In this document: positions 1-12,300 of the stretch, piece after piece | Numbering within the stretch: the first letter of the stretch is position 1 | Layout of the letters: every line of letters begins with the position of its first letter | NCBI GenBank assembly: GCA_030770545.1 | Contig: JAUCMP010000028.1 | Span: forward strand, 14,899,501-14,963,500 | DNA: 64,000 bases | Direction of reading: 5' to 3' | Source: Macropodus opercularis | Taxonomy: Eukaryota; Chordata; Actinopteri; Anabantiformes; Osphronemidae | The notes under the pieces: generated by a model | Seen by the model: the letters and a program-made list of their open reading frames with translations, nothing else | Database searches by the model: none | What the model was told of the DNA's origin: nothing | Program-made: the position numbers and the translations under genes

Positions 1-3000
1 GCCGGCTGTGATGTATTGAAGTTAATATCTTCCTGACATTTCTCAGGACAGATTTTCATCACTGGATTCATCTGTACTTTTGGGGCTGTGTGATAAATGA
101 GTCAGGACATTCATTTTCCTCCCTCCTCCACGGAGAAAAGATGTGCAAGAGCCTGTGTAGGTGTGTAAATATATATCTGCTTTAGAGATACTTGGGGGTG
201 TAAATCTTTGCATGTGTGTCCATGTGTGCGTCTGCATTTCTAGTCCCACTACTCGCGCGTCAGCGGGTGTCTGGTGTGAGTATACTTGCGACATGAAATA
301 GATGGCAGCCTCCTTTAAGCGGACATTAATTTGACAGAACGCTCTCTAACATGGAAAGTCGCTTGCAGTTCATAAGAATAATATTAGCTCGGCGTTAACA
401 TGCAAGGCGGTCTGTTGCGCCAGATGCCAAGCGCTGTGGAGCTGCTGCCACAGCCTGTCTTTCAAGGCCCACGAGTGGCTCGTATCAGGCGGACGCACCG
501 AGAACAGCCTCATTCTTACTGTCTGCGCGTGGTGCCGGCACAGGGAGACGTCATCCGGCAGCATTCTCACCATAGCCACAAAGCGACACGACGAACGGCC
601 AACGTGCCCTTGAGCAGGGCAGCACGCACATAGCAGGCGTAGCCAGTGGAGAAGCTGAAAGCGGTGTCGTCGCAGCCATTAACACTAATCAAAAAGCACT
701 TACCTGATAAGAACTGAAGGGTCGTCCAGCAACTACCGGCACCCACATCCCTGTTCGCTAATATTGACCGAGCTTAAACAAGGTGCCACTGCTGGAGTCA
801 TGAAGGTGATGGAGAGATATAGGTGAGACTGCTCATTTAGAGCCGAGCCAAGGAGGCAGCGCTCGGCCGCCGGCCCGGAGGCCTGGATGACAGACAGCAG
901 AGCGAGTCCCTCAGGTACAACTTAAAGAAGCGGGTGGAGCAGCCTCCCCATCTGCTAAAGAGAGGACAGAGACCTGAAACTGACTAATGATAACTGGCTA
1001 CGGGACTTTGCTGTATGATGTGAATCTGAATTGTTTTGCTTCCATTTTTCCACCTACCTTCAAAGTTGTGGCAAAAACCGTTATGGTCAAATTACTGGCA
1101 CGATATGAATGAAAGAATGTGAAATTGATGCTACTGTACCGTACGTCCACTGAAGACATCAGTCACACGGCACTGTGGCCACCACTTAGCACCACATTAT
1201 GTTCATCAGCCAAAAGACCCAAACCAACACTCACTTGCAGTATTTTACTTGTTCTATAATGATAAAGTAGTTTTATACAAGTAAAAACGGAAACTATTTC
1301 TATCAATGAAAATGAAGTTAAGAATAAACTTGATCCCGGGTTTAAATGGGTTAGTTGAAGATGGAGCCAGTTGTCATCAGCTGTCAACGACATCTTTGGA
1401 GAAACTCGAAGAACATCTCGCCTAAAACACTTGTTTCGTCCTCCGCGCTCGCGTTGGCTCCTACACCCACACAACCTGCTCCGCCGGGCTTTGTGTCTGC
1501 AAGGTTTTCTGACGTTTTCCCTCTTTAGCGAGGAGAAGTGTAATTTACTTTGCGGCGCATTCGCCCCCGCGTGTACATGCTGTACAGTGAGCCAGGAGGT
1601 AGTCGTCGCAGGAAAGATAAGAACGGGCTCCACAAAACGAAGAGAACTTCCAGTGTCCTCCTGCACATTTATATTGCTTCATACATGCATAATTCAATTT
1701 AATATTTTTCCATTGTGTTGTAATAAATATTCATGAATGCTAAAAGCTCAGGGCAAACTTGCTGAAAAGTTGGCTAATTTGTGATAAGTCCCTGTGTGTT
1801 TTGGCCGCAGTTGTTTTCGTCACACCCCTAACTTCAGCGAGATCAATATCACAACGCAGCCACACCCCTGCATGTCGAATCTCACACCGTCCCTGCAAAT
1901 GAAATAATGAATTCCCCGGCAGACGAAGCCATATTTGAACATTCAAAGAGAGAGCGAGTGGAGAAAAGAGGGAGAGAACATTCCCCAAATTAATTTTCAT
2001 CTCCAGGGTTCATGCATATTTAATACGCAGCGCTTGAATATCATAGGGTAATACTAGCCCTGCATGCACACAGAGGCTGGGCTGCAGAGAGAAAATAAAC
2101 GACCGTGATCGTTGTCATGAGCGATAACTCTCTGTAGAGCCGCGAAACAAAATAGCCAGAAATGCTTTGATGAAGGGGAGAAGACGAGAGAGCGAAACGG
2201 CGAGATAGCAAAGCGGAGGGAAGTGGGAGAAACAGAAAGAAGGTTAAACGCAGCTGCTGCGCCTGCTGCTGTCTTTGTTTTGCAGGGGGAGTGTGGGATG
2301 TAGGGTGGCTGATAACTGAGTGACAGTAGCTGACAAGCCCCGTGGACGGCTCCCAGGAGGCCGCGTCGCCCCCTTCGGCCCCTTCCGATGAGCAAACACG
2401 TCACAGGATCGTGGTTGAAGAGCACGCGGAACGCGGAAGCCTGCTCCGTCGATAAGCTTCGCCTCCACCTGTGTGCTGCACACGCCACCAACGTCCCTTC
2501 ACCTACCGAGGTCCCGCTGCTCATCGCACATTCATCCCACGTGTGGAAAAAAAAATGAGGCATGAAACAGCGTTGTCATGCTGAACAGAATTTTAATTAC
2601 CGAGCCTGTCCTCCCTTCCCCGCGTGTTGTGCTCCTGATTGGTCCGAAATAACAGCACAGGGGGGAACGGGGAGCGAGGCAGTGAAAGGAGAGGCCGCTG
2701 TGAGGGGGGAGACCGTCTCTTCACGCGCCGCACTGCCAGGGAGCCACCGACAAAGACAATATTAGCAGTGTTAGCTGCATGTGGAGGCACCTGGAAGCAG
2801 CATCTACTGAGAAGGATTTATCCTACTGGAAAATGAGAATCAGGGAGAAAGCACAACATGGGACGCGTTAACAAGCAGAGTCGTGTGGGGAGAAACCCTT
2901 CACTGTCGCTGGGATGCGAAGCGAAGCTAAACACCGACGTGGATCTGAATGAACTTTTCCTCCCTCTGATCCCCGACCCGCCGAGGTCTGTGACAGCTCA

Positions 3001-3010
3001 GGGAACCCCA
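1..3010. other. Non-coding stretch, no gene recognised
   Basis: The short open frames here show no protein-family signature, and their codon content is unremarkable. Around 1720-2040 the DNA is AT-rich with ATTCATGAAT and ATGCATATTTAAT motifs. Around 2640-2760 it is purine-rich. No repeat family was recognised. Confidence 0.6.
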
Positions 3011-3360
3011 CCGCCTCCTCTCGCCTCCTCTCTCCTCCTCTCTCCTCCTCTCGCCCCTTCTCTCCTCCTCTCGCCTCATCTCGCCTCCTCTCTCCTCCTC
3101 TCGCCTTCTCTTGCCCCTGCTCGCCTCCTCTCGCCTCCTTTCACCCCTGCTCGCCTCCTCTCTCCTCCTCTCGCCTCCTCTCGCCCCTGCTCTCCTCCTC
3201 TCTCCTCCTCTCGCCCCTTCTCTCCTCCTCTCGCCTCATCTCGCCCCTTCTCGCCTCCTCTCTCCTCCTCTCGCCTCATCTCGCCCCTGCTTGCCTCCTC
3301 TCTCCTCCTCTCGCCTCATCTCGCCTCCTCTTTCCTCCTCTCTCCTCCTCTCGCCCCTGC
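3011..3360. repeat. Minisatellite with 10-bp unit, 35 copies
   Basis: The array consists of units close to TCTCCTCCTC or TCGCCTCCTC, with variants such as TCGCCCCTGC, TCGCCTCATC and TCGCCCCTTC. All 35 units keep the 10-bp register without an indel. Several multi-unit blocks recur, for example three units ending in CTCATC at 3231, 3281 and 3311, which indicates growth by duplication of longer blocks. The plus strand is almost free of A. Open frames across it, which give Leu/Ser/Pro repeats, are a by-product. Confidence 0.95.
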
Positions 3361-5446
3361 TCACCGCCCCCGCCGCCCTGAGGTCCCATGCCCTGTTAGT
3401 TTTCCTTCTTGCCAGATTGACCTGTGCAGACCTTGTCCAGTCCCTCTTCGGTTGCCTGCTTGTTGCTGTGTAAAGCCAGCAGATACTTACTGTCTGCAGA
3501 GCTGACCTACGTGGAGCAACGGTAAAAGGATCAGATTCCCATTTTACGCATCGGCCTTCATGGACCTTCCACTAATGCAAATCCAATTCATTCTTTTGTC
3601 TTCTCTATCTCACACCATTGACTCACTGACCATTTCAGCGCAAATTACCTGAACCCCTGTAAACCCGTGTTTTACAAAGGCAGTAAAATAAAGGGGGTCT
3701 GCCGCACATTTCATTAGGTCCCTGTGTAGCTCATGAATCTCGCTCTGAGCAGAATCTTCCTTCTCAAGCATGTTAGTGCTGTCAGAAAGCGGAGACACAA
3801 TAGAGACACGTGCTGTACATTCATATGGGAGCATGCTTTAAAAATGATTCAAGGTCCTGGAGCATTTGATCAGCAAAAAACTGAACGTCCATTAAAGCCA
3901 TTGTTCAAGGAAGAGAAATTTCACCCGAGCAGTGATAAGTTGCACAGAGAGTGTGGTCGACTGCTTCCACTCAGATGGTCCCTTTCTGAACTGATGAAGC
4001 GTTTCTGCCGTAAAGGCTGGTTCAGTCCTTTTGAGACACGCTCACCTCTCTGTCAGGTAACTTTCATCTCCTTCAAGACTCGGTCAAGTGCGAAGGAGGG
4101 ACACGCTCGCCGGTGTCACCACCATCTCCACCTCCACCATCACCTGACTGCAGACCGCGTACGGTAGCGTTCGCCGTGGAGCCACGCTGGACGTTAGCTG
4201 ATAACATCTAAGCCTACGCTTCGGTTTTGTCTTCATATTTAAACGAATATGGAATGATAAAGGGAGGCTGGTTCCACCACTCATCCTGGATATTGCAGGT
4301 GGTGTAGGATGGATTAATGGATGGATTAAACATAGGAGTGTCAGCATCAGTTAGTACAGATGGAAGCGGAACAGAAACCAGAGAAAACAAACAAAAGAGG
4401 CCAAAGTGTTTACGCTCGTATACATCTCACAGTTCGAGTGAACGGTCTGTGTTGCTGCTTTTCCTCCTCTAAAGAGGAAGGAGAAAACAGTGCATCATTC
4501 TGAGCTCGAGGAACGCGACTCAAAAGTGCTTGTTATACTCTCAGCACTTGAAAATCTTTGATTTAATCTAGAAGTAACTCTTTTTATCCCCCGTTTCCAT
4601 GGAAACAAGTGTAGTTGGGGCAGGGAAAAACACGCTCTCATTTATGAATTGGGATGAGGATTAACTGCCACGATGAAGAAAAGGTGTCCGGTCCTGTCGT
4701 CTGTCTTTCTCCCTCCATCACCTACTCGTCCTTGACGAGCCTGCTCACAACGGTATTTATCTTCCTCCGTTCCATTAATTACCATCCAATTAGCTGCTCC
4801 CACAGTGGAGCTGCTGCAGCACTGCACGGTGTCAAGCAGTTCACTCAGCGAGTCCCGATACCTTCATGTTCGCCGCGTTCTTTAAACTCTCAGCGACAGA
4901 GCCAAGAAGCTCTGCACAAAGCCTTCCTCAGCGGCTGATGCTGCTATAAAAGCCGCATTCATCTCCTCACTTATACATTGGACGCGCTTTCATTCGCGGC
5001 CTCGCAGATTTGTCACTAAATAGCAGTTTTAGCTAATTGATGGGGCGGCTTAGCCTTGTGTGTTCACCGTTTCATGTCAGTGATTCCGACTTATTAATGT
5101 GCGGCCCTATCCCACTCGCCGACCTCCTTCCTTCAAAAGCCTCTCAGGGAAAAGGAAGGGGAGAAAAAAGTGTCGAGCGCCTCTTTGGGGACGGCTGACA
5201 GATCCAGAGTCAGTCTGGCTAATTGGTTTGCTTTGACACTGGCCCACTGGGCTGTGGGCAAGGACACGCATGCGGCATCACAGACTTGTTAGCATGGAAT
5301 TAGCTTCTGACAGCGAATTAGACCAACCGCCGTCAGAGCGCGGTTCACGTCAGGGCGAAATCTCCCAAAACAAGCACGGAGGCATCACGCGTTACTACAG
5401 CAGAAACCGGTGGAGACACACAGCAGAGGCCAAGCTCCCCCAAGTT

Positions 5447-5479
5447 GATGATGATGATGTGTGTGTGTGTGTGTGTGTG
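5447..5479. repeat. Compound microsatellite (GAT)4(GT)n
   Basis: Four GAT units run directly into about ten GT units. Confidence 0.95.
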
Positions 5480-7702
5480 GTGGGAGAAGCAGCACATCAT
5501 CACACATACCAAGTACAGAGCCCCGGGTTGTTGACGAGTTCTCCAACCATGCTGTGCAGAACAACACCCGCTTCCCCACCGGCTTGGACTGGGAGTATGC
5601 TGATGGAGCAGCTGGTGCAATGGACGGACAGACAGTGAAACTGACATCTGCTGTTTTTCTTTGATCGGGCGGGATCACGGCGTGCGAGCGCGGAACAGAG
5701 GTTACAGCGTTTCACATACTGTCTTATGGAGCAAACTGTAAATCACGTTTCACAGCTTTTCACATGATGGATTCAGGGACCACAGCTATCGTAATCACAA
5801 ACCCCACCTAGTTTCAAAATTGTTCCGAATGTTGTTAAAAGAATCAAGAATATGAGCATGTAGTGGAACAGTGGCCTGCTGGGTTGTCATGAGCTTAAAC
5901 ACTGGCACAAAATGACGAAGCCTTCACGTCCATCAACTCTGTATGATCTGCTGATCACCTGAATGGCTCACTGCCGAATGCATTTGTTGCTGTGGAGACG
6001 ACATTATGCGCAAGGCATCCACGTCGCCACGAAGTGGGGAAGCAAGGTCATTAACTAGCCTTAGATATAAAGCCAGGAACAGAGCGAAAAAAGAATGATT
6101 ACAGCCGTGACCTTTTATCTGATGGCTCACTAATTGAATCATGTAGTAAATAGATAATGACAGTGGTGGCGACGAGGATGATAATGAATGAAAGTGTCTT
6201 TTTTAAGGTTTTATTTTAGTGCGGCAGGGTAGAACAGGTAATAGTTGTAATTGTGGTTTAAATGGAAGGTGCTGTAGCAAAAGTCAAAGACATGAGAATG
6301 ACATGAATAATACAAGAAGAAGCAAGATAAAGCCAGAAGCCCTGAGCTTGCACTAAAATAGAACTAACCTCGCAATTATTACTGACACAGAATGAAAATG
6401 ATCATTATGGGGACCATATACAGGCCGTTAGTAATTTACAATGAGCTACCGAGCTCAAAGGTAATAGCGCTAGAGGCGAGCAGAGCATGAATTTTTAAAA
6501 AGTTTTTCTACTGCAAAAAAAGAGAATATATCCCAAACAGCGGGGCTCAAGCTATTGCTAACTGATGCCACATGAAGCAGAGAGCGAAATGATTGACATA
6601 ATCAAAATCATAATAATTGCCACGGAAATAACACCGCCAATCAGGCAATCATGTTGGTGTGGAGGCTACGGTAAGTGAGTGACAGTATCAGTGTGAACAG
6701 TCCTGACTAACACCTGCGAATCCGCAACTGGCACAACATAAACGCACGAGTCACGCAAGACAGACACCAGCCAATCCGGACCTGGCGGGTGGAAGGACTG
6801 TCCGAGGACACACAGGACACAGAGGACACAGGACGGACTGGACCTGGAGTAAACGGAGACACGCTGATGCAACGAGCGGCGTCTGAGTCGCTGGACACTC
6901 GGGAAAATGAGTTCAAACGTGTCTGTTTGAGGTTTCACAGTGAGCTACTAGAAACTGTGGCATTTTCTAATGTTCCATTAATCTCAAATAAACAAATGTT
7001 TTTCAAAAGACAAACATCAAATCTTTAAACAATTCGTTTTTTGTCCACAACAACTCATTAGCTCCTTCATCTTTCTCTCATCGTTCATGGCAACACATGC
7101 AAAATGATTATTTCATCATCAATCATTCGATCATTCATACGCGTATTTGCTATAGAGGCCACTTTAGTGAGAGTGAAGAAGATGTGATGATGTGTTCAGG
7201 GGACTCTGCGTCAGTAATGCTGTCCCTCTGTTCTAAAGTATGTCTTACACAAAAGTCTGACTTTTGTTTTGTTTATTTATTAAATTTGTGTTATGAACAG
7301 ACTGACCAAACCAGGTGGGAGGACTCAACCACAAAGATAACCAGGAATCTGAGATAAATCTGAGGAGTAATGCGCTAACACTAAATCTGAAGACACGGCT
7401 ATAAACAAAAGTCGCTGCCTAAAGCAGGAACGTCAAGGTTTAGTATTCAGAGAAATAAACTGGAAAACAAAGCGCTGCACCTCAAACAGAGAAACAAACT
7501 CACTGCAATGCAGCAACTAATAACCACTATCCAACAAACGTACTGACAGGATTTACCAAGGCCAGAGGTCGGGGAAGTGGAAACCAACAGATGCTCTGAC
7601 CGGCCGGGAATGACTCACAAGCAGCGAGTGCTAGTGAGAGCTGAGATCAACCCTCGCTGGGCCTTGGAGGAGTCAAAACGACCCCACTGATGACTAGGAA
7701 AA

Positions 7703-7857
7703 CACACCAGGGTTGGATCAAACAGCCTCCGTGGGTGTTACATCCAAGCAATGAACACGTGTGGGTCTATGATGAACAGGTTCATCCACCGTTCATCTAG
7801 ATGAAGCGTGTTGTGATTTATCGTCTGTCTGCGGCTGTTTCATCCAACCCTTGTGTG
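7703..7857. repeat. Imperfect inverted repeat with 25-bp arms
   Basis: Arm 7703-7727 (CACACCAGGGTTGGAT, then CAAACAGCC) is the reverse complement of arm 7833-7857 at 23 of 25 positions. They enclose 105 bp. Inside lies a perfect 14-bp palindrome, TTCATCTAGATGAA, at 7792-7805. The size fits a small MITE or a structured element. No clear target-site duplication flanks the arms. Confidence 0.8.
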
Positions 7858-9745
7858 GTTTTTGAGCTTTGAGCCTCCTGTTTTCATTTTGACCCCTCGA
7901 AGGCTGCACCAGGGTTAAATGCAGGGCAGACAAATAACCAAATACTAACAGGTGTGACAAAGGAAGAAAACGGAGTCGGTACCTAGCGGAGGAAGGCTGA
8001 CTCTCTGCAGTTTGGAGCTATCACAGTGAAAAGCGAAGCACTCTGAGCACTGAGGCTCAAACTAAACTAACCAACTCCGGTCAAACAACAAAGACCTTGA
8101 AACGTAAATTCATTTAACTCTTGTGTGCGACACAGCACATACTATGATTAAATCAATACCCTTTTTTAAATGTTCTGTGACAAACATGTCAGCCCGTCTC
8201 ACTTCTTTTTACCTCTAATACGACGCCGTGCTGACCTTAGGCAGCACAGGCCACATGTTGCTGCTGCAGTGAGGCCGTCAGGCAAATATCGATCTGTAAC
8301 AGACGCAGCAGACATTTTACATGGATGTGACGCCCAGGGAACGATGGGCTGGATTTTTTACAGTTCACAAGTAATGTAGTTTCATCCAGTTCATAAAATC
8401 TGAGCTTGACAATCAGTCTGCTGCTCAAAATCACACGTCAGTAATAAATAAGAGGGGTAACAGTGAGCTGATTATAAAAGACTTGAAGGGTGACAGACTT
8501 CTGTCTTTTTTGGGAGAAGCAGATTTCTTAAAAGACAAATCTAGGTATACGTAAATACGGTGGCACTAAGGTGACGGTGAGACGTCAACCGTAATAAACC
8601 ATGCGTCCATTTCATAAATGTACAGGAATAACGATAAACCAACCTTATGAAACCTGATATCTGCAGATACTGTCGCACATTTATCATCCACATCCCCTAA
8701 ACATTACAGTTATGTCATTATAATTGAATTTGTGTAGTGGGACAGACTGCCAGGTTCATAATCAATCCATTATAATTAATTATAATCAATGGTTTTCCTC
8801 CATTGGTGTAAAACTGGTTTTGCAGTAAGGCAACATTTAAAACATTTATTCTGCGTTTGCAGTTTTCATTGCGTTGTCCTTACTTCGACACCTTTTTCAC
8901 ATCAAGGCTGCCCTGACATCTGCCCTCAGGGCTTCGCTGGGACATTATTTCTTCATCACACATTCCTTTATTGTTAGGATTATGCAGCATATGTGTGTCT
9001 GTCCTTTATGTCCCCTCCCACTAAAAGCCAGTCTCAGTCCTGTCTTCCACAACAGCCCATTGTGGCATCAGTTCGAGTCAACCTTAAATTGACCCCTCTT
9101 GTACGGCCCGGTTTCACACACACTAATCTCCTGGGTGCATTTTACTGCACACGGCTGGCTGTTTGTCTCGGGCTTCAACTTCCAACCCCAGGGCAGGTAG
9201 CAGTAATGGGCTATACAGGAAGCAACATCGAAGCCGGGCTCTGTAACGTAGATCCTAATGAGAACAGGAACACACACACACACAGTATATGTATTTCTTA
9301 CTTAAGGCACAGGGGACTTTGATTATTAAAAAAGGGGTTCGTGTGCAGGAGCATGACAGTCATTGGAGCTTTTATGTGGTACCCTGAGCTCACCCATCAC
9401 TGAGGAGCACTGAATGCGTAACACAGGCTGTCTGAACAGAAACACAGTTATTTTCCCCTAAATTAATTTGCCACAGACTACATATGCTTCCGCAGATGAG
9501 AAAAAAGGCTGCATACAAACACATTTTACAAAGCAAACTCCGTTGGTAATTCTCATATTCCAGTCAGGTAGTTGTAACATTTAAGTGCCTCCATCTGCTT
9601 TGACAGCCTTTTGTGAGTGTGTGTGTTTTATGTGTGTGCGCACATGAGAGTTAGAGCATGTTTGCCAGACTCACATGCTTTCACCATGTTGTACAGAAAT
9701 GTTCTCGAAGAAACCAACAGCTTTCCAGTCAGCAGTTTTAGGCTT

Positions 9746-9746
<1 letters not shown>

Positions 9747-9774
<28 letters not shown>
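9747..9774. repeat. (CA)14 microsatellite
   Basis: An uninterrupted CA tract of 28 nt. A shorter CA tract lies at 9270-9284. Confidence 0.95.
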
Positions 9775-9776
<2 letters not shown>

Positions 9777-10245
9777 TGATGCTTCTTCTACTTTGTTTTT
9801 CATTGCATGGGAATCCATAATATAAAACAGCATTTATACATTTGTTGTTGCCAAATCACAACACTACAGGTGAGTTCAGATATTTCCATAATTGCCCGAG
9901 CTTCACATTTCGCAGCATCAGAACAACGTCTGCCACCAGACAGGACAGTGTTCAGCAGCAGGGAGTTGAGCTGAATAATAATTGTAATGTTGTTTTTGGG
10001 GGGATGGGAAACTCACTGTCGTATACACCACAGATACACTTTCTTGTATTTTATGCTTTGAAATCAATGGCCTTAATTTAATTTATGTGAATAATTACAG
10101 ATAATATATTCAATTATGCACTTAATGCTAATAGGTGTAATAATATGATTTAATGAAGATAATCCACATAAGCAGGCTGCTTGCCTCCTAAGTTAAAATC
10201 TGCTGTTTAGTAAATGTTCAAAGGTCTGTTCAGATCTCCAGCATT

Positions 10246-10810
10246 TCAATTCACTTTTATTTATATAGTGTCAATTCACAGCAGCAGTTACCTCCAGGCA
10301 CAAATAAGGACATAACTAAACCCAACAGATCCCACATGGAGCTTTTGATTGTAGCCAATCAATACATTGTAATCTAAATATAGATTCAATGTATTATCTA
10401 TTTATATCATATTTAGAAGAATATCATCAACTATAATTAAATTTAATAGCAACAGTGGAGGAAAAACTCCCTCTATAGAGGAAGAAACCTCCAGCAGACC
10501 CAGGATCAGACACACGGCTCTGAGTCTGACGATACCTGGAGATGAGAATAGAGAGAGAGACAGAAAGAGAACAACTAGGAGAGAACAGAGACAAAGTTAG
10601 TCACATGTGGACATGGAAACCAGAGGAGATCAGTGAACGAAGGAGGTTCCAGCATCTAAGCCTGTAGCAGCTGAACTAAGAGATGGATCAGAGAAACCAG
10701 AACCATCTGGAACCATCAGCTTTGGCAAAAGGAAGGTTTCAGCCTAGTTCTAGTAGAGAGGGCGTCTGCTGCTAGAACCTGAACTGGAAGCTGGTCTGAC
10801 AGCAGGAGAA
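10246..10810 (+). repeat. Dispersed teleost repeat, about 560 bp
   Basis: The stretch begins with TTTATTTATATAGTGTCAATTCACA and continues through GGAAAAACTCCCTCT, GGAAGAAACCTCCAGCAGA, a purine-rich GAGA tract near 10545-10575 and GGTTTCAGCCTAGTTCTAGTAGAGAGG to AGCTGGTCTGACAG. These landmarks and their order are those of a high-copy non-coding repeat found across percomorph fishes. An AT-rich block at about 10370-10450 looks like a local insertion or divergence. The strand label is arbitrary, since no coding frame exists. Confidence 0.65.
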
Positions 10811-12099
10811 CATCGTGCTAGTGTAGTAACACGCTTCGTTATGGACCCTGTAATTTAACCTAGCGCAGGTACGTGGATGTTCAGGTTGGATGAAGGTCGC
10901 GTCATTCCATGCTATGAAAGTGATCATCACCATCACCCCGTCACACATTATTATTTGTCTAGTGGCGCAAATCCTGTATTTTGATCCTCGACACCGTGTC
11001 ACCAGCGAGCAGGCATTTAATGCAATGTGAGTAGTGATTGGTTGAAATATCCAGCGTGACCTTTGCTAAGCAGTGCCAGCACCATTAGCTAAAGGTCAAA
11101 CTGGACGACGCATTTAACATTAGCCACAGCTTCACTGACGCCGACATGCAGCCACGCAGGGCCGCTGATCATGCTTCACACGCGCAGAGGCCTCACATCT
11201 AAAATGAAAAGCTCACATCCAGGACATGTAATCCCAGAATCTCAATACGCTGAGTGATGTCCACGCACCAGGTCCCCGGGTGACTGCAGAGTGAGACTGA
11301 GACAACACATCACCTGAGTAAAGGAACAGCCCGGCTTAATTTCAGTCCAACGTTTAGTTCAGGCTGTTTTCACACAAGCCAATCACACCCACTTTCCACT
11401 ATTACATTTCACAGGCTCCCATTAATTCACTGATATCACTTCTTACAATTCCGGGGAGAAAGAACCGTCTGCGGCGTCCTTCGGAAAATGTATCCTGTCA
11501 TTTGTCATTGGTGTGGGTGGCGTTTGACCCGAAGGCCCTGTTAACACACATGACATTGACGGGCCCAGAATGGTGTGGATAATGGAGCAAAGAGGCGACC
11601 TTTACGATGAATTAAATAAATTAATAATTGATAGAGTAATTGGGGTGGACTCGTACTGGGCCAAAGGGGCCCGAGGTTTCGCCTCGTGCGACTTGAAGAG
11701 AGCCATTATTCTGCACCGCGTGGCCGGCAAAGGGCAAACAGCAGATCAAATATTCACCACGGAGAACACACACAATTATCCTGGGCTTAATAGGGCTGAC
11801 TTCACAAAAGGTATCTGAGTGGAGCTGACCACACTTGCTGGCGGTCACCTTGGACTAGCTGGTCAACGTCAGGGCTATGACGGCCGGTGGAAAGAAAAGC
11901 AGTGGAAATGATTCTCATCTGGCTTTGTCAACAGAGTAGCAGCGACATGATTCAATTAAACGGGTTGTAGAAGACATATTTCCAGAGCAATTAGACTAGA
12001 TGGGACTTGCCTCTGGATTCCTTGATGGCGGATGGTGCCGTCCATTCGTGCCTTCATCTGTCCTCTCCCACTCCGTCTCTCTTAGACGCACAGATAAAT

Positions 12100-12300
12100 G
12101 TGCTCTGCCATCTCTCTTTAAATGATGCTGAGGCTTGCATATCAATTTTTGACAGCAGGGTTGTGCTGTCCATTAAAGTGTAATTATGTTAAGCATCTTC
12201 CATCTATTATTTGGTGCTTAGCTGCGCATGCAAATTGCAGCGAGGTCAAGCTCTAATCGAAGTCTGGCGTTTAGTGACTCTTGAGTGGCTCGTAGGTTTT
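12100..12300. promoter_or_regulatory. Possible enhancer-like cluster of transcription-factor sites
   Basis: Within 90 bp there is a TGACAG site (12150-12155) forming an inverted pair GACAGCA/TGCTGTC at 12151-12157 and 12164-12170. TAATTATG follows at 12181-12188 and the octamer ATGCAAAT at 12228-12235. These are motif types bound by TALE, homeodomain and POU factors. Function and conservation are not shown by one sequence. Confidence 0.25.

Larger units (their letters stand above)
3361..10245. other. Non-coding stretch with small repeats
   Basis: No exon was recognised. A two-copy 12-bp repeat GGATGGATTAAT lies near 4307-4329. A short GGACACA/GGACACAG cluster lies at 6805-6835. A perfect 18-bp AT palindrome lies at 8769-8786. 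The GT and CA tracts and the 7.7-kb inverted repeat are listed separately. Confidence 0.6.

Noticed and set aside
3011..3360. CRISPR-like array
   Set aside because: The units are contiguous 10-mers without spacers, in vertebrate DNA.
2858..3505. 215-codon open frame with Leu/Ser/Pro repeats
   Set aside because: It is produced by the 10-bp minisatellite, other frames and the opposite strand are also open, and there is no non-repeat domain.
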